Positions 24,759 to 33,822 are shown, counted from the stretch's first letter. The stretch: 64,000 nt of DNA from Magnetovibrio sp. (GCF_036568125.1 NZ_DATCTF010000014.1:115613-179612), one strand, 5' to 3'. Translations and numbers: made by a program. The notes: generated by a model not told the origin, from the letters alone.

Positions 24759-27506
24759 ATGTCCGATCGCGAACTCATAAACACCCCTCAAATTTCCCCG
24801 ACACCGCCTTGGCATGCCCAAGCTAGTTCGGATGTATTCTCCACCCTCGACAGTTCAGCCGAGGGCTTGAGCTCCTCCCAGGTGAGCGAACGCCTGGAAC
24901 GCTATGGCCCCAACACTTTGGCCGAAGTGAAGCCCAAAGGGCCGCTGATGCGGTTTTTGGCGCAATTTCACAACATGCTGATCTACGTTTTGCTGGCCGC
25001 CGCCGCAACCACGGCGGTGCTGGAGCATTGGATCGACACCTCGGTGATCGTCGGGGTGGTGGTGATCAACGCGGTCATCGGTTTCATTCAAGAAGGCAAG
25101 GCCGAAGACGCGCTGCGCGCCATCCGCAACATGCTGTCGCCTCAAGCCATGGCGCTGCGCGACGGGCACCGCGCCACCGTCGACGCCGCCCAATTGGTGC
25201 CGGGCGACGTGGTGATGTTGCAATCGGGCGACCGGGTTCCAGCCGATTTGCGGCTGTTTCGGGTCAAAGGGCTGAACATTCAAGAAGCGGTGCTGACCGG
25301 TGAATCCGTACCTGTCGGCAAAAGCGTCGCCGCGTTGGCGGAACATACCGTTTTGGCCGACCGCCTGTGCATGGCCCATTCCGGTACTTTGGTGACGTCT
25401 GGGCAAGGGGCGGGGGTGGTGATCGCCACCGGTTCGGCGACCGAAATCGGGCGCATCAGCACCTTGGTCGCGGGGGTCGAGCAACTAACCACGCCGCTGC
25501 TGAGCAAAATGTCGGTGTTCGGCCGCTGGCTGACCGGCGCGATCTTGCTGATCGCCTTTGCGACGTTCGCGTTCGGCGTGCTGGTGCAGGGCTACACCCC
25601 GACACAGATGTTCCTGGCCGCGGTCGGCTTGGCGGTGGCGGCGATCCCCGAGGGCTTGCCCGCGATCATGACCATCACTTTGGCCATCGGGGTGCAGCGC
25701 ATGGCGGTGCGCAACGCCATCGTGCGCCGCTTGCCCGCGGTCGAGACTTTGGGCGAGGTCAACGTCATCTGTTCCGACAAGACCGGCACCCTGACGCGCA
25801 ACGAAATGACCGTGCGCACCATCGTCACCGCAGAGCGGACGTTTGAGCTGTCGGGCACCGGCTACGACCCCCACGGCAGCTTTCAAATCGACGGTGCGGA
25901 CGTGTTCGTCGGCGATCTGGACGTTTTGCAAGAGGCGGTGGGCGCCGCGATGCTGTGCAACGACGCCGAACTGGAACAGCGCGAAGGCGAATGGCGGGTC
26001 CATGGCGACCCCATGGAAGGGGCGCTGCTGATCGCCGGGATCAAGGCCGGGAAGGAGCCTGAGACCCTGGCCAAGCTGTTGCCGCGCACCGACCTGATCC
26101 CGTTTGAATCGGGCCACAAGTTCATGGCCACCTTGCACCACGACCACACCGGCGCGGCCTTTATCTTTCAAAAAGGCGCCCCGGAACGGGTCTTGTCGAT
26201 GTGCGCGAGCGTGCGCACCGATGCGGGCGAAGCGCCGTTGGACCATGCGAAATGGCACAGCCTCACCGAAACCTTGGCGGCGCGCGGCCAGCGGGTGTTA
26301 GCGGTGGCGACCAAACCCGGCCAAAGTCACGATATGGAACTGGATTTCCAAGATGTCGAAGGCGGCTTGGTGCTGTTGGGCCTGTTCGGTTTCATCGACC
26401 CGCCGCGCGAAGAGGCGATCACCGCCGTGCAAGCCTGCCAAAGCGCGGGCATCAATATCAAAATGATCACCGGCGATCACCGCGCCACGGCGTCCGCGAT
26501 TGCCCGCCAGTTGGGTTTGCACAATCCCGATATGGCGTTGACAGGTTTGGATTTGGAAGCCCTCGACGACGACGCGTTGCGCGAACGGCTCAACGACATC
26601 AATGTCTTCGCCCGCGTCAGCCCCGAAGACAAGCTGCGCCTGGTCAGTTTGTTGCAAGACCGCGGCTTGACCGTCGCCATGACCGGCGATGGGGTCAACG
26701 ACGCCCCGGCGCTCAAACGCGCCGATGTCGGCATCGCCATGGGCAACAAAGGCACCGAAGCGGCCAAGGAAGCCGCCGAAATGGTGCTGGCGGACGACAA
26801 CTTCGCCTCCATCGCGTACGCTGTGGAGGAGGGCCGCACCGTTTACGACAACATCCGCAAGTCGATCTTGTTCATCCTCCCCACCAACGGCGGCGAGGCG
26901 CTGACCATCATCGCCGCCGTGCTGCTCGGTTATCAAGAGCTGCCTTTGACGGCACTGCAGATTTTGTGGGTCAACATGATCACGGCGGTGACTTTGGCGC
27001 TGTCGTTGGCGTTCGAGCCGCCGGAACGCGACGTCATGAAGCGTCCGCCCCGACACCGCGACGAAGCGGTGTTGTCGCCGATGTTCCTGTGGCGCATCGC
27101 GTTTGTCTCCGTCGTCTTGCTGATTGGCACCTTCGGCCTGTACTTGTGGGAGACGGAGCAGGGCGCGAGCTTGGAACGCGCCCGAACAATCGCCGTCAAC
27201 ACACTGATATATTTCGAAATATTCTATCTGTTCAATTCGCGTTACATCACCGCGCCGGTACTGAACGGGCACGGCCTGTTCGGCAATAAATACGTCCTGA
27301 TCGCGGTCGCCTTGCTGGTGCTGTTTCAGATCGGCTTTACCTATCTCACGCCGTTCCAAACCCTATTCGGCACCACCGCCATCGGCTGGATGGATTGGCT
27401 GCGCATCGTCGCGGTGTCGTCCACGGTGCTGTTCCTGGTGGAAATCGAAAAAGCGCTGTTTCGCAAGAACCACACCAAGAAAAAACCTAAGGTGCATCGT
27501 CCATGA
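24759..27506 (+). CDS. P-type cation-transporting ATPase (P2-like)
   Basis: The product is 915 residues. An N-terminal cation-ATPase domain is followed by an actuator with VLTGESVPVGK, membrane motif IPEGLPAIMTITLAIG, phosphorylation site DKTGTLT at Asp340, nucleotide-binding KGAPERVL, and hinge TGDGVNDAPALKRADVGIAMG, with about ten transmembrane helices. The PEGLP motif places it with P2 (Ca, Na/K, H-type) pumps. TM6 reads NMITAVTLALSLAFEP, lacking the Asp of the usual calcium-site NLVTD, so the transported ion is uncertain. The ATG at 24759 (MSDREL) is chosen over 24729. The tail overlaps the convergent next gene by 20 nt. Confidence 0.92.
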   Translation: MSDRELINTPQISPTPPWHAQASSDVFSTLDSSAEGLSSSQVSERLERYGPNTLAEVKPKGPLMRFLAQFHNMLIYVLLAAAATTAVLEHWIDTSVIVGVVVINAVIGFIQEGKAEDALRAIRNMLSPQAMALRDGHRATVDAAQLVPGDVVMLQSGDRVPADLRLFRVKGLNIQEAVLTGESVPVGKSVAALAEHTVLADRLCMAHSGTLVTSGQGAGVVIATGSATEIGRISTLVAGVEQLTTPLLSKMSVFGRWLTGAILLIAFATFAFGVLVQGYTPTQMFLAAVGLAVAAIPEGLPAIMTITLAIGVQRMAVRNAIVRRLPAVETLGEVNVICSDKTGTLTRNEMTVRTIVTAERTFELSGTGYDPHGSFQIDGADVFVGDLDVLQEAVGAAMLCNDAELEQREGEWRVHGDPMEGALLIAGIKAGKEPETLAKLLPRTDLIPFESGHKFMATLHHDHTGAAFIFQKGAPERVLSMCASVRTDAGEAPLDHAKWHSLTETLAARGQRVLAVATKPGQSHDMELDFQDVEGGLVLLGLFGFIDPPREEAITAVQACQSAGINIKMITGDHRATASAIARQLGLHNPDMALTGLDLEALDDDALRERLNDINVFARVSPEDKLRLVSLLQDRGLTVAMTGDGVNDAPALKRADVGIAMGNKGTEAAKEAAEMVLADDNFASIAYAVEEGRTVYDNIRKSILFILPTNGGEALTIIAAVLLGYQELPLTALQILWVNMITAVTLALSLAFEPPERDVMKRPPRHRDEAVLSPMFLWRIAFVSVVLLIGTFGLYLWETEQGASLERARTIAVNTLIYFEIFYLFNSRYITAPVLNGHGLFGNKYVLIAVALLVLFQIGFTYLTPFQTLFGTTAIGWMDWLRIVAVSSTVLFLVEIEKALFRKNHTKKKPKVHRP

Positions 27507-28251
27507 TGCGCCGCCATTCCTCGGCGCACGCGACGTAGCGTTGATGCTCGGCCTTGTATTGGGGATCGCCTGCGGTCAGTGCCGCGAACGCCTCCATCAC
27601 CGGTGCTTGTTGGGCGGCGAGGGCATGGATGTCGACCCCGCCCAAACGCGGCAAAAGGGTCGAGAAATTCACGATCACGTGCCCGCCTTGTGGGCGTAAC
27701 GCCATCTTTTCCAATTCCATGCGCAGGCTCGGCAGGCTGTCGAGCATCAGCTGCGCGAACGGGCGCAGGATTTCCGCATCCTTCTCCAACGCGGTGCGCT
27801 CGTCTTCGAACGCGGCGCGCTCGACGATTTTCTTGTCGCGGTAAAGCACCGGCGCGGCGGTGGAGATGTCGCATTCCCAACCCGGCGCCGGGATCAACAG
27901 GTCGGTCTGATCGCTTTCGGCGCGGCTGCCCGAAAGCGGCATGGTGCGGCAGCGCTGCGGTTTGGTGTCATGAACGGCACAGAGCCCATCTTCGCGCAAG
28001 GCTGGGCAGGGGGTGTTCGAAGGCACGTATGACATCGCCGTCAGCCGCACGGCGGCCTGTTTTCTGTTCTTGAGCTTGATGGTGAACCCCAACCGGGCGG
28101 TCAAATCGAACGATTTCCCGCCTTGGCGCACCGGCGTCCAGAGCAAAAACAAGGGAAACCGGTCGGCATGGCGCAAAGCATCGTCCAGGGACAAGGGCAG
28201 CCAGCCCTGGCAGCATTTACCGCACGCGGTGCATTCGAAATGGCGTTCCAT
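27487..28251 (-). CDS. YkgJ-like cysteine-cluster protein
   Basis: The product is 254 residues. The N-terminal CTACGKCCQGWLPL carries the CxxCxxCC cluster of the YkgJ/Fe-S-oxidoreductase-like family. Further cysteines occur in CPALREDGLCAVHDTKPQRCRTMPLSG, a conserved second half of the putative metal or Fe-S site. The C-terminal half is helical and variable. The start at 28251 (MERHFEC) is placed immediately before the conserved cluster, as in homologs; an in-frame start at 28299 would add 16 basic residues. The biochemical role is not established for the family. It overlaps the end of the P-type ATPase tail-to-tail. Confidence 0.82.
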   Translation of the reverse strand: MERHFECTACGKCCQGWLPLSLDDALRHADRFPLFLLWTPVRQGGKSFDLTARLGFTIKLKNRKQAAVRLTAMSYVPSNTPCPALREDGLCAVHDTKPQRCRTMPLSGSRAESDQTDLLIPAPGWECDISTAAPVLYRDKKIVERAAFEDERTALEKDAEILRPFAQLMLDSLPSLRMELEKMALRPQGGHVIVNFSTLLPRLGGVDIHALAAQQAPVMEAFAALTAGDPQYKAEHQRYVACAEEWRRIMDDAP

Positions 28252-28324
28252 GCTTCGTCCCTTGGCGGTAAACTCTCGTCTGGACGAGTAAATCCGCAAA
28301 ACTCATGAGATAGAGCCAGACTAC

Positions 28325-28549
28325 ATGCCCAAGCCGTTCTCAATCAAAGACTTTGCGACAAATGCGCGGCTACGCTGGGCCGTTTTGGCGCTGGTACTGT
28401 CCGTCGTGGTGCTGATCGTCTTCATCGACTGCCTGCAGACCGAAAACACCCGCTGCGCCGCCATCAGCGGCATCGTGGGCGTGATGAGTCTGTGCGTCGC
28501 CACATGGCACGGCTTGATCTACATCGCGCAGCGTCGGGGTGGGTATTGA
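28325..28549 (+). CDS. Small two-helix membrane protein, hypothetical
   Basis: The product is 74 residues. Two hydrophobic segments (about 20-36, LRWAVLALVLSVVVLIVFI, and about 43-62, CAAISGIVGVMSLCVATWHGLIYI) with basic ends (MPKPFSIKDF, AQRRGGY) predict a hairpin inner-membrane protein. No family is recognised, and the ribosome binding site is weak. It is flanked by the YkgJ-like gene (divergent) and the convergent YchJ-like gene. The hydrophobic pattern and lack of any better frame support it as coding. Confidence 0.55.
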   Translation: MPKPFSIKDFATNARLRWAVLALVLSVVVLIVFIDCLQTENTRCAAISGIVGVMSLCVATWHGLIYIAQRRGGY

Positions 28550-28562
28550 GGCGCGCCTTAGC

Positions 28563-29060
28563 TCAGCCCGCGCCACAGCATTTCTTGTATTTTTTGCCAG
28601 AACCGCAGGGGCAGGGATCGTTGCGCCCGACCTTATCGACGCGACGCGGCTCGATCTGCGGGTTGATTTTACCGTCCACATACATCCATTCACCGTTTTC
28701 GCGGCGAAATTCGCCACGTTCACGGTGCGCATGCAGCTTGCCGTTCTCTTCGAACCGGGCGGTGAAGGTCACGGTGCCGGTCTCGTCATCGACACCGCCG
28801 TCGGTGGTTTCGATGATTTCCAAGCCCACCCAGGTGGTGTTTTTGGACTGCGCTTCGGCGGCGGACTTGTTGTACGTGGCGCGCGCCTCGGACGCATGGG
28901 TGTTGGCGACATGATCGAAATTGCCCTCGACGTGGGCGGTGTAACGCGAACGCATCAAGGCTTCCGCCGTCTCGGCTTTTTTCGCGCCGCTCAAAATCGG
29001 ACCGCAGCAGTCGTCGTAGTTTTTACCGGAATTGCATGGGCAGGCGTCGTTCACGGACAT
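28563..29060 (-). CDS. YchJ-like SEC-C motif protein
   Basis: The product is 165 residues with two zinc-binding SEC-C motifs: N-terminal [14 protein letters not shown] and C-terminal [16 protein letters not shown]. Between them lies an NTF2-like domain (about 30-135) with [20 protein letters not shown] and [13 protein letters not shown]. This is the YchJ architecture; the molecular function is unknown, although SEC-C motifs in SecA bind zinc and SecB or ribosomes. Both cysteine clusters are complete. It marks the left border of the AT-rich region that follows. Confidence 0.92.
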   Translation of the reverse strand: MSVNDACPCNSGKNYDDCCGPILSGAKKAETAEALMRSRYTAHVEGNFDHVANTHASEARATYNKSAAEAQSKNTTWVGLEIIETTDGGVDDETGTVTFTARFEENGKLHAHRERGEFRRENGEWMYVDGKINPQIEPRRVDKVGRNDPCPCGSGKKYKKCCGAG

Positions 29061-29332
29061 GTCGGATACTTTCGATCAAGGAAAAGAAGAAGAGATATGC
29101 ATCTCCGACATTCTATACCTGCAAACCTCCCGCTAGGGCAATGGCGACACCACGGTTTGCGCCGTTTTTCCAGATCGGCTTTATGGTCACGAAGATAGAT
29201 CGAGAACGTGTTTTTTGTGGACCTTGAATCAGTTAACGCAGGCGAAACTTTTGTCGTGACCTTCCATAGGCCATACATCATTATGAGTGTGAGGTTTCAC
29301 CATCCCACACCCACTGCTTTATGAGCGGTTAC

Positions 29333-29584
29333 ATGTCGATTGAAACGCAAATAATCACAACCGCGTTTGTCCTTTTCTCCATTGTTGGTGCTGCCGCAAT
29401 AAGTATGGGGACGCTTGTTAAGAGCAATTGGCTGCTATTTGCGACCTGGGCGTTTCTGGTGAGCGCGCTCATGATTTTGACAAGCTTTGCTGTTGGTAGC
29501 TGGATTTGGGCAATTGCCTTTGCTGTCGCAATGTTTGCCGCTATCGCTGCAATCACATACTTGGTTGTGAAGAAGGGCGCTTAA
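29333..29584 (+). CDS. Hypothetical small membrane protein in AT-rich region
   Basis: The product is 83 residues (87 if the ATG at 29321 is used) with three hydrophobic helices: TAFVLFSIVGAAAISMG, LLFATWAFLVSALMILTSFAV and IWAIAFAVAMFAAIAAITYLVV, ending KKGA. GAGCGG lies before the ATG at 29333. No family is recognised. Codon choice is less GC-biased than in flanking genes, which fits acquired DNA. It could be a remnant rather than a functional gene. Confidence 0.5.
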   Translation: MSIETQIITTAFVLFSIVGAAAISMGTLVKSNWLLFATWAFLVSALMILTSFAVGSWIWAIAFAVAMFAAIAAITYLVVKKGA

Positions 29585-29996
29585 GACAGCATTTTTGCTG
29601 AAAAGCTGGAGGCTCATGCGCACCCCCCAACCTGTTGTTTAACGGCCTTATCGCGCACGTTGCCGGTAGACTTTGGACCTACGGCTTGAGCGTAATTTTC
29701 GTTCTGCTCTCCGTTGTTTGGGCCTTTAAATCGAAAACTTTCAGGAGGCTCTTTAGTGAGTTCTTTCTCTAAGGATTGAGAACCAGAAACACCGCTGTAT
29801 GACGCAAGCGCATTTTCGCCTGACGGCGAAGTAGCATCAGCTTTAGGAGCGCTGTGCTTTTCAGGGGCGGGGGCAAACGCCAACGCCGGAGCGTGGGGAA
29901 AGGTTTAAAAGAGGCGGGCCGAAGGCGGGATGTATAACCCGAGGCTGCGACACCGCGCTCCCAAAGTCACGCAGAGGCTACGACCTCCCTACGTGC
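29585..29996. other. Stretch without a supportable gene (possible decayed coding sequence)
   Basis: About 410 nt with no frame that has a proper start and ribosome site. A minus-strand open frame (29614-29883) encodes a Pro/Lys/Glu/Ser-rich sequence. Just upstream of it the frame reads PHAPALAFAPAPEKHSAP, like the end of a signal peptide, but it begins only at a TTG and is closed by a TAA. This looks like a periplasmic protein whose 5' end has decayed. A short CAGCA-TTTTT-GCTG dyad is at about 29587. Confidence 0.3.
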
Positions 29997-30034
29997 GAAA
30001 CAAGTTGGGGAACTAGAAACAAGTTGGGGAACTA
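29997..30034 (+). repeat. Perfect 19-bp tandem duplication before a small gene
   Basis: GAAACAAGTTGGGGAACTA occurs twice back to back (29997-30015 and 30016-30034). The second copy's GGGGAA lies about 8-10 nt before the ATG at 30040, so the repeat duplicates the probable ribosome binding site. Confidence 0.85.
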
Positions 30035-30039
30035 ACAGC

Positions 30040-30339
30040 ATGCCAGCATTCATTGACTACATCACGATATTTGCATTCTTTTGGGTAATATCTGCCATTT
30101 CCTGCATAACAGCAGCCTTTGCTTTCAATGTAGTAATGCGATTTTTTGATAAAAATCAGCGTTTGACTTATGGGTTCGCCCACTGGCTTGGTGCAGCGAC
30201 ATTTATGTCTGCCACATGGGTGTACGTAGGATCTGCTGGCAATGAGGATTGGGTAAGTGCAATATTTTTTGCAGCCATCATGTACGCAATGATCTATCTC
30301 TACGTAGCGACTTTTCGGCTGCCCAAAATACCGGAATAA
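30040..30339 (+). CDS. Hypothetical membrane protein in AT-rich region
   Basis: The product is 99 residues with three predicted membrane helices (about 5-35, 45-65 and 72-92): MPAFIDYITIFAFFWVISAI, AHWLGAATFMSATWVYVGSAG, WVSAIFFAAIMYAMIYLYVATF. It has few charged residues and no recognised family. GGGGAACTAACAGC precedes the ATG. The codon usage and base composition are more AT-rich than the chromosome around it, consistent with foreign origin. The function is unknown. Confidence 0.6.
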   Translation: MPAFIDYITIFAFFWVISAISCITAAFAFNVVMRFFDKNQRLTYGFAHWLGAATFMSATWVYVGSAGNEDWVSAIFFAAIMYAMIYLYVATFRLPKIPE

Positions 30340-30632
30340 ATGCGCACACAGCATAATCATGCCTGTACCCAGGGTGCTCTCATTTAGACATTGCGAACCT
30401 CCCGGAGAGAGGCATCAACTAGGTGGGGGATGTTCTCGTGAACAGAACGAGAAACCGGAACAACGTCCCAATCATTATCGCATAATGTATATTATGGAAA
30501 ATTATATTATGCGTTTAATTCCAATATACTGACCTGCATATATCATCATTAAGTTTAGTGCCGTATGCCGTGCCCGGTTTGAAGTATCAGCAAGCTGCGC
30601 ACGCACTGAACACGCGCCCCTCTCGATGGACT
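30340..30632. other. AT-rich intergenic stretch with two inverted repeats
   Basis: No gene is seen. TTCTCGT (30433-30439) and ACGAGAA (30447-30453) form a 7-bp dyad. CGCATAAT (30479-30486) and ATTATGCG (30506-30513) form a second dyad around an almost pure A/T core. Neither is followed by a T-run suitable for a terminator. The stretch may hold the junction between inserted and core DNA. Confidence 0.4.
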
Positions 30633-31406
30633 TCAGATGTCGATGGTGAGACCGTCATAGGCCATGAAGACGTTTTTCGGCAGGCGTTGCTGCACCGTCT
30701 CGTAATCCAAACCGAAACTCAGGTGCGTTAGATAGGCGCGTTCGGGGCCCACCCTTTCGATCCATTCCAGGGCGCGATCGATGTGCAGATGGGTCGGGTG
30801 CGGCTTGTCGGTGAAGGTACCGAGCATCCACACCTTGATCCCCTTCAACAGATCGAAGCCGTCTTCATGCATGGCGATCAAATCGGTCGAATAGGCAAAA
30901 TCGCCAAAGCGCAGACCGAAGGTGTTCATATAGGCATGATCTTGCTCGATCGCGGTCACACGGAGCCCGGCCGCATCGAACGTGTCGCCATGGCCGAATT
31001 CATGCGCCACCAAGGTGGCCTTGTAAAACATCGTCGCTTCCGGATCCAAAGGCTCCAGAACATAGGGAAACCGGGCCCGGATGGCCGCGATGGTCGCCCC
31101 GTCCGCATAAGCCGAAATGGATCGGTTCATCAACCGGTTGATGCCGCGCAGATCGTCGATGCCATGCAGATGATCGGCATGGGCATGGGTGTAGACGACG
31201 CTGTCTATGTGTTTGATTTGATGACGTAATAGCTGCTCGCGCAGATCCGGTGAGGTGTCCACCAGGACGGTTGTTTCAGCGTCTTCAACCAAGATCGAGG
31301 GCCGTGTGCGGCGGTTTTTCGGGTTGTTGGGATCGCATTTGCCCCAGCCCGCCTCGATCGAGGGCGTGCCGGTGCTGGATCCTGAGCCGAGAACCGTGAC
31401 GCGCAC
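30633..31406 (-). CDS. MBL-fold metallo-hydrolase (PhnP-like)
   Basis: The product is 257 residues. A metallo-beta-lactamase fold: GSGSSTGTPSIEAGWGKCDPNNPKNRRTRPSILVE at the N-terminus (the Cys/Pro-rich insertion typical of the PhnP/YcfH-linked group), metal motif THAHADHLHGIDDLR, then HEFGHG, a STDL segment and HLSFGLDYETVQQRLP near the end. Family members are phosphodiesterases, e.g. cyclic-phosphate hydrolases; the substrate here is unknown. The start is GTG, overlapping the tatD stop by one nt (TAGTG), so translation is coupled. The tatD-MBL pairing is common in alphaproteobacteria. Confidence 0.9.
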   Translation of the reverse strand: MRVTVLGSGSSTGTPSIEAGWGKCDPNNPKNRRTRPSILVEDAETTVLVDTSPDLREQLLRHQIKHIDSVVYTHAHADHLHGIDDLRGINRLMNRSISAYADGATIAAIRARFPYVLEPLDPEATMFYKATLVAHEFGHGDTFDAAGLRVTAIEQDHAYMNTFGLRFGDFAYSTDLIAMHEDGFDLLKGIKVWMLGTFTDKPHPTHLHIDRALEWIERVGPERAYLTHLSFGLDYETVQQRLPKNVFMAYDGLTIDI

Positions 31407-32215
31407 TAAGCTTCCCCCTTGTGCTGATCGGGACGTTGCGCTTTGGTGAACAAGCGATAGAAGTTATCGGTCGTCGCGCGTTCCAACTCATCAAAGCTTA
31501 TCTGTTTGATTTCTGCTAACTTTTCAGCGGTATAGCGGGTGTATGCAGGTTCGTTGGGCTTGCCGCGAAACGGCACCGGGGCCAAATAGGGCGCGTCGGT
31601 TTCGACCAGCAAGCGCTCAACCGGCACGTCCTTGACCGCTTCGCGGACGTTTTCGGCCTTGTTGAAGGTGACGATACCGGAGACGGAGATATAAAGGCCC
31701 ATCTCGACGGCCGCGGCGGCAAACGCGGCGGAGGCGCTGAAACAGTGGATCAAACCCGGAAACGCGCCCTTTTTCATCTCATCGGCGAGAATGTCGAGGG
31801 TGTCGTCGTCGGCGTCGCGGGTGTGCACGATCAACGGCAGTTGCATCCGCCGGGCGGCTTCGATGTGGATGCGAAAGCTCTGTTGCTGTTCGGGGCGCGG
31901 GCTGCGCTCATAGAAGTAATCGAGACCGGTTTCTCCAAACCCGACCACTTTGGGGTGTTCGGCCAGGCGCAGCAGCTCGTCGAGCGCCACCATATCGCCC
32001 CCAGCTGATTCGCGGCCCGCTTCGTGCGGGTGCACGCCGACGGTGCAGTAGATGTTGTCTTGGGCCTCGGCCACCGCCAACACGCCAGGAAAGCGGCTGA
32101 GTTCGGTGCCGATGGTCAACATCGCGCCGACCCCTGCTGCGCCCGCACGCTGGACCACCGCGTCGAGGTCGGCGAATTCGGGGTAATCGAGGTGACAATG
32201 ACTATCGACGAGCAT
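31406..32215 (-). CDS. tatD: TatD family metal-dependent deoxyribonuclease
   Basis: The product is 269 residues. TIM-barrel amidohydrolase motifs: N-terminal LVDSHCHLDYPEF (two metal-binding His), GVHPHEA, GFGETGLDYFYE (metal Glu), PLIVHTRDADDDTL, IHCFSA and LVETDAPYLAPVPFRGKPNEP. Known role: 3'-5' exonuclease activity in DNA repair or RNA quality control. It lies downstream of metG with 9 nt between and overlaps the MBL hydrolase by 1 nt. It belongs to the tmk-holB-metG-tatD run. Confidence 0.96.
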   Translation of the reverse strand: MLVDSHCHLDYPEFADLDAVVQRAGAAGVGAMLTIGTELSRFPGVLAVAEAQDNIYCTVGVHPHEAGRESAGGDMVALDELLRLAEHPKVVGFGETGLDYFYERSPRPEQQQSFRIHIEAARRMQLPLIVHTRDADDDTLDILADEMKKGAFPGLIHCFSASAAFAAAAVEMGLYISVSGIVTFNKAENVREAVKDVPVERLLVETDAPYLAPVPFRGKPNEPAYTRYTAEKLAEIKQISFDELERATTDNFYRLFTKAQRPDQHKGEA

Positions 32216-32224
32216 GGCTAGAGC

Positions 32225-33787
32225 CTACTTCCCCTCACCCGCTTCCGCTTCCACGTAACGCGGGAACACCCCTTCGGGCGTCGGCAACGCGGTGCCGGGC
32301 ACCAGGGCGTGACCTTCGCCGATGAAATCGAAGCTGCGGTGTTCGTGCGACACCACCAACAGGTCGAGCATCTTTTCCATCGCCTGGGGCATGAACGGCT
32401 GCAACACCAAGGCGATGTGGCGGATGCTTTCGGCGAGCACGTACAAAACCGTTTCCATGCGCGCGGGGTCTTCTTTTTTGAGCTTCCACGGCGCTTGGCG
32501 ATCGACGTAGCCGTTGCCGGCGCGCACCACCACCCACACATCTTCGAGCGCCAGATTGAAGGCCTGTACATCCATATGTTCGCGCACCTTGTCGATGACG
32601 TCGCGCGCGGCGTTGAGCATGCCCAGGTCGTCTTCGGTGAAGTCGCCGTGTTGGGGCACCGCGCCGCCACAGTTCTTGCCCACCATCGACAACACCCGCT
32701 GCGCCAAATTGCCCAAATCGTTGGCCAGTTCGCTGTTCATGCGCCCGACCATGGCGGCATGGGAAAAATCGCCGTCGTTGCCGAACGGCACTTCGCGCAT
32801 CAGGAAATAGCGCACCGCATCCAGGCCATAGGTTTCCACCAGTTCGATGGGGTCGATGACGTTGCCCGTGGATTTGGAAATTTTTTGGCCTTCGTTGGTC
32901 CACCAGCCGTGGGCGAACACGCGCTTGGGCGGCTCAATCCCCGCCGCCATCAAAAACGCCGGCCAATAGACCGCGTGAAAGCGCAAGATGTCCTTGCCGA
33001 CCATGTGCAGATCGGCGGGCCAGTAGGTCTGAAACTCGCCGTGCTGTTCGTCGGGGAAGCCGACCGCGGTGATGTAGTTGGTCAGCGCATCGAGCCACAC
33101 ATACATAATGTGTTCGTCGTCGCCCGGCACCGGCACGCCCCACTTGAACGTGGTGCGCGATACTGAGAGGTCAAGCAAACCGCCTTCGACGAAGCTGATG
33201 ACTTCGTTGCGGCGGGTCTTGGGCAGGATGAAATCGGGGTTTTCGTCGTAGAATTTCAACAACCGCTCACCCCAGGCCGACAGCTTGAAGAAATAGCTGG
33301 CTTCTTCCACCCATTCGACCGGCGCGCCGGTGGGCGCGACGAAGTTTCCGTCCGCGCCCTTGCTCAGTTCTGATTCCGCGTAGAAGGCCTCGTCACGGAC
33401 CGAATACCAACCGGCGTATTTATCCAGGTAGATTTCGCCGCGATCCTTCAAGCGTTTCCACAGCTCTTGAACCGAGATGCGGTGGCGTTCCTCGGTGGTG
33501 CGGATGAAGTCGTCGTTGGAGAAATTCATGGTGCCAAGCAGATCGCGAAAGCGCTGCGACACTTGGTCGGTGAAGGCCTGCGGGTCGATGCCTTTGTCCT
33601 GGGCCGACTTTTCGACCTTTTGGCCGTGCTCGTCGGTGCCGGTCAGGAATTTGACGTCGTAACCGTCCAAGCGCTTGAAACGTGCCAACACGTCGCACGC
33701 CAGCGTGGTGTACGCATGGCCGATATGGGGAATGTCGTTGACGTAGTAGATCGGCGTCGTGACGTAATAGCGTTTAGCACCGGCCAT
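32225..33787 (-). CDS. metG: Methionyl-tRNA synthetase
   Basis: The product is 520 residues. Class I synthetase motifs are present: the HIGH-type sequence HIGHAYTTLACDVLARFKRLDG at about 20, KISKSTGN near 300 and the anticodon-binding helical domain after about 370. The zinc-knuckle cysteines of the E. coli form are not seen, and there is no C-terminal tRNA-binding (EMAP) domain, so it is the short alphaproteobacterial type. It charges initiator and elongator tRNA-Met. It lies between holB and tatD on the same strand. Confidence 0.98.
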   Translation of the reverse strand: MAGAKRYYVTTPIYYVNDIPHIGHAYTTLACDVLARFKRLDGYDVKFLTGTDEHGQKVEKSAQDKGIDPQAFTDQVSQRFRDLLGTMNFSNDDFIRTTEERHRISVQELWKRLKDRGEIYLDKYAGWYSVRDEAFYAESELSKGADGNFVAPTGAPVEWVEEASYFFKLSAWGERLLKFYDENPDFILPKTRRNEVISFVEGGLLDLSVSRTTFKWGVPVPGDDEHIMYVWLDALTNYITAVGFPDEQHGEFQTYWPADLHMVGKDILRFHAVYWPAFLMAAGIEPPKRVFAHGWWTNEGQKISKSTGNVIDPIELVETYGLDAVRYFLMREVPFGNDGDFSHAAMVGRMNSELANDLGNLAQRVLSMVGKNCGGAVPQHGDFTEDDLGMLNAARDVIDKVREHMDVQAFNLALEDVWVVVRAGNGYVDRQAPWKLKKEDPARMETVLYVLAESIRHIALVLQPFMPQAMEKMLDLLVVSHEHRSFDFIGEGHALVPGTALPTPEGVFPRYVEAEAGEGK

Positions 33788-33822
33788 CGCTTAACTCTTT
33801 CTATTCAGTACCTTTTAACATT

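Noticed and set aside
29614..29883. Minus-strand 89-codon frame in the AT-rich region as a gene
   Set aside because: It begins only at a TTG with no ribosome site and an upstream in-frame stop. It looks like a degraded secreted-protein gene, not an intact one.
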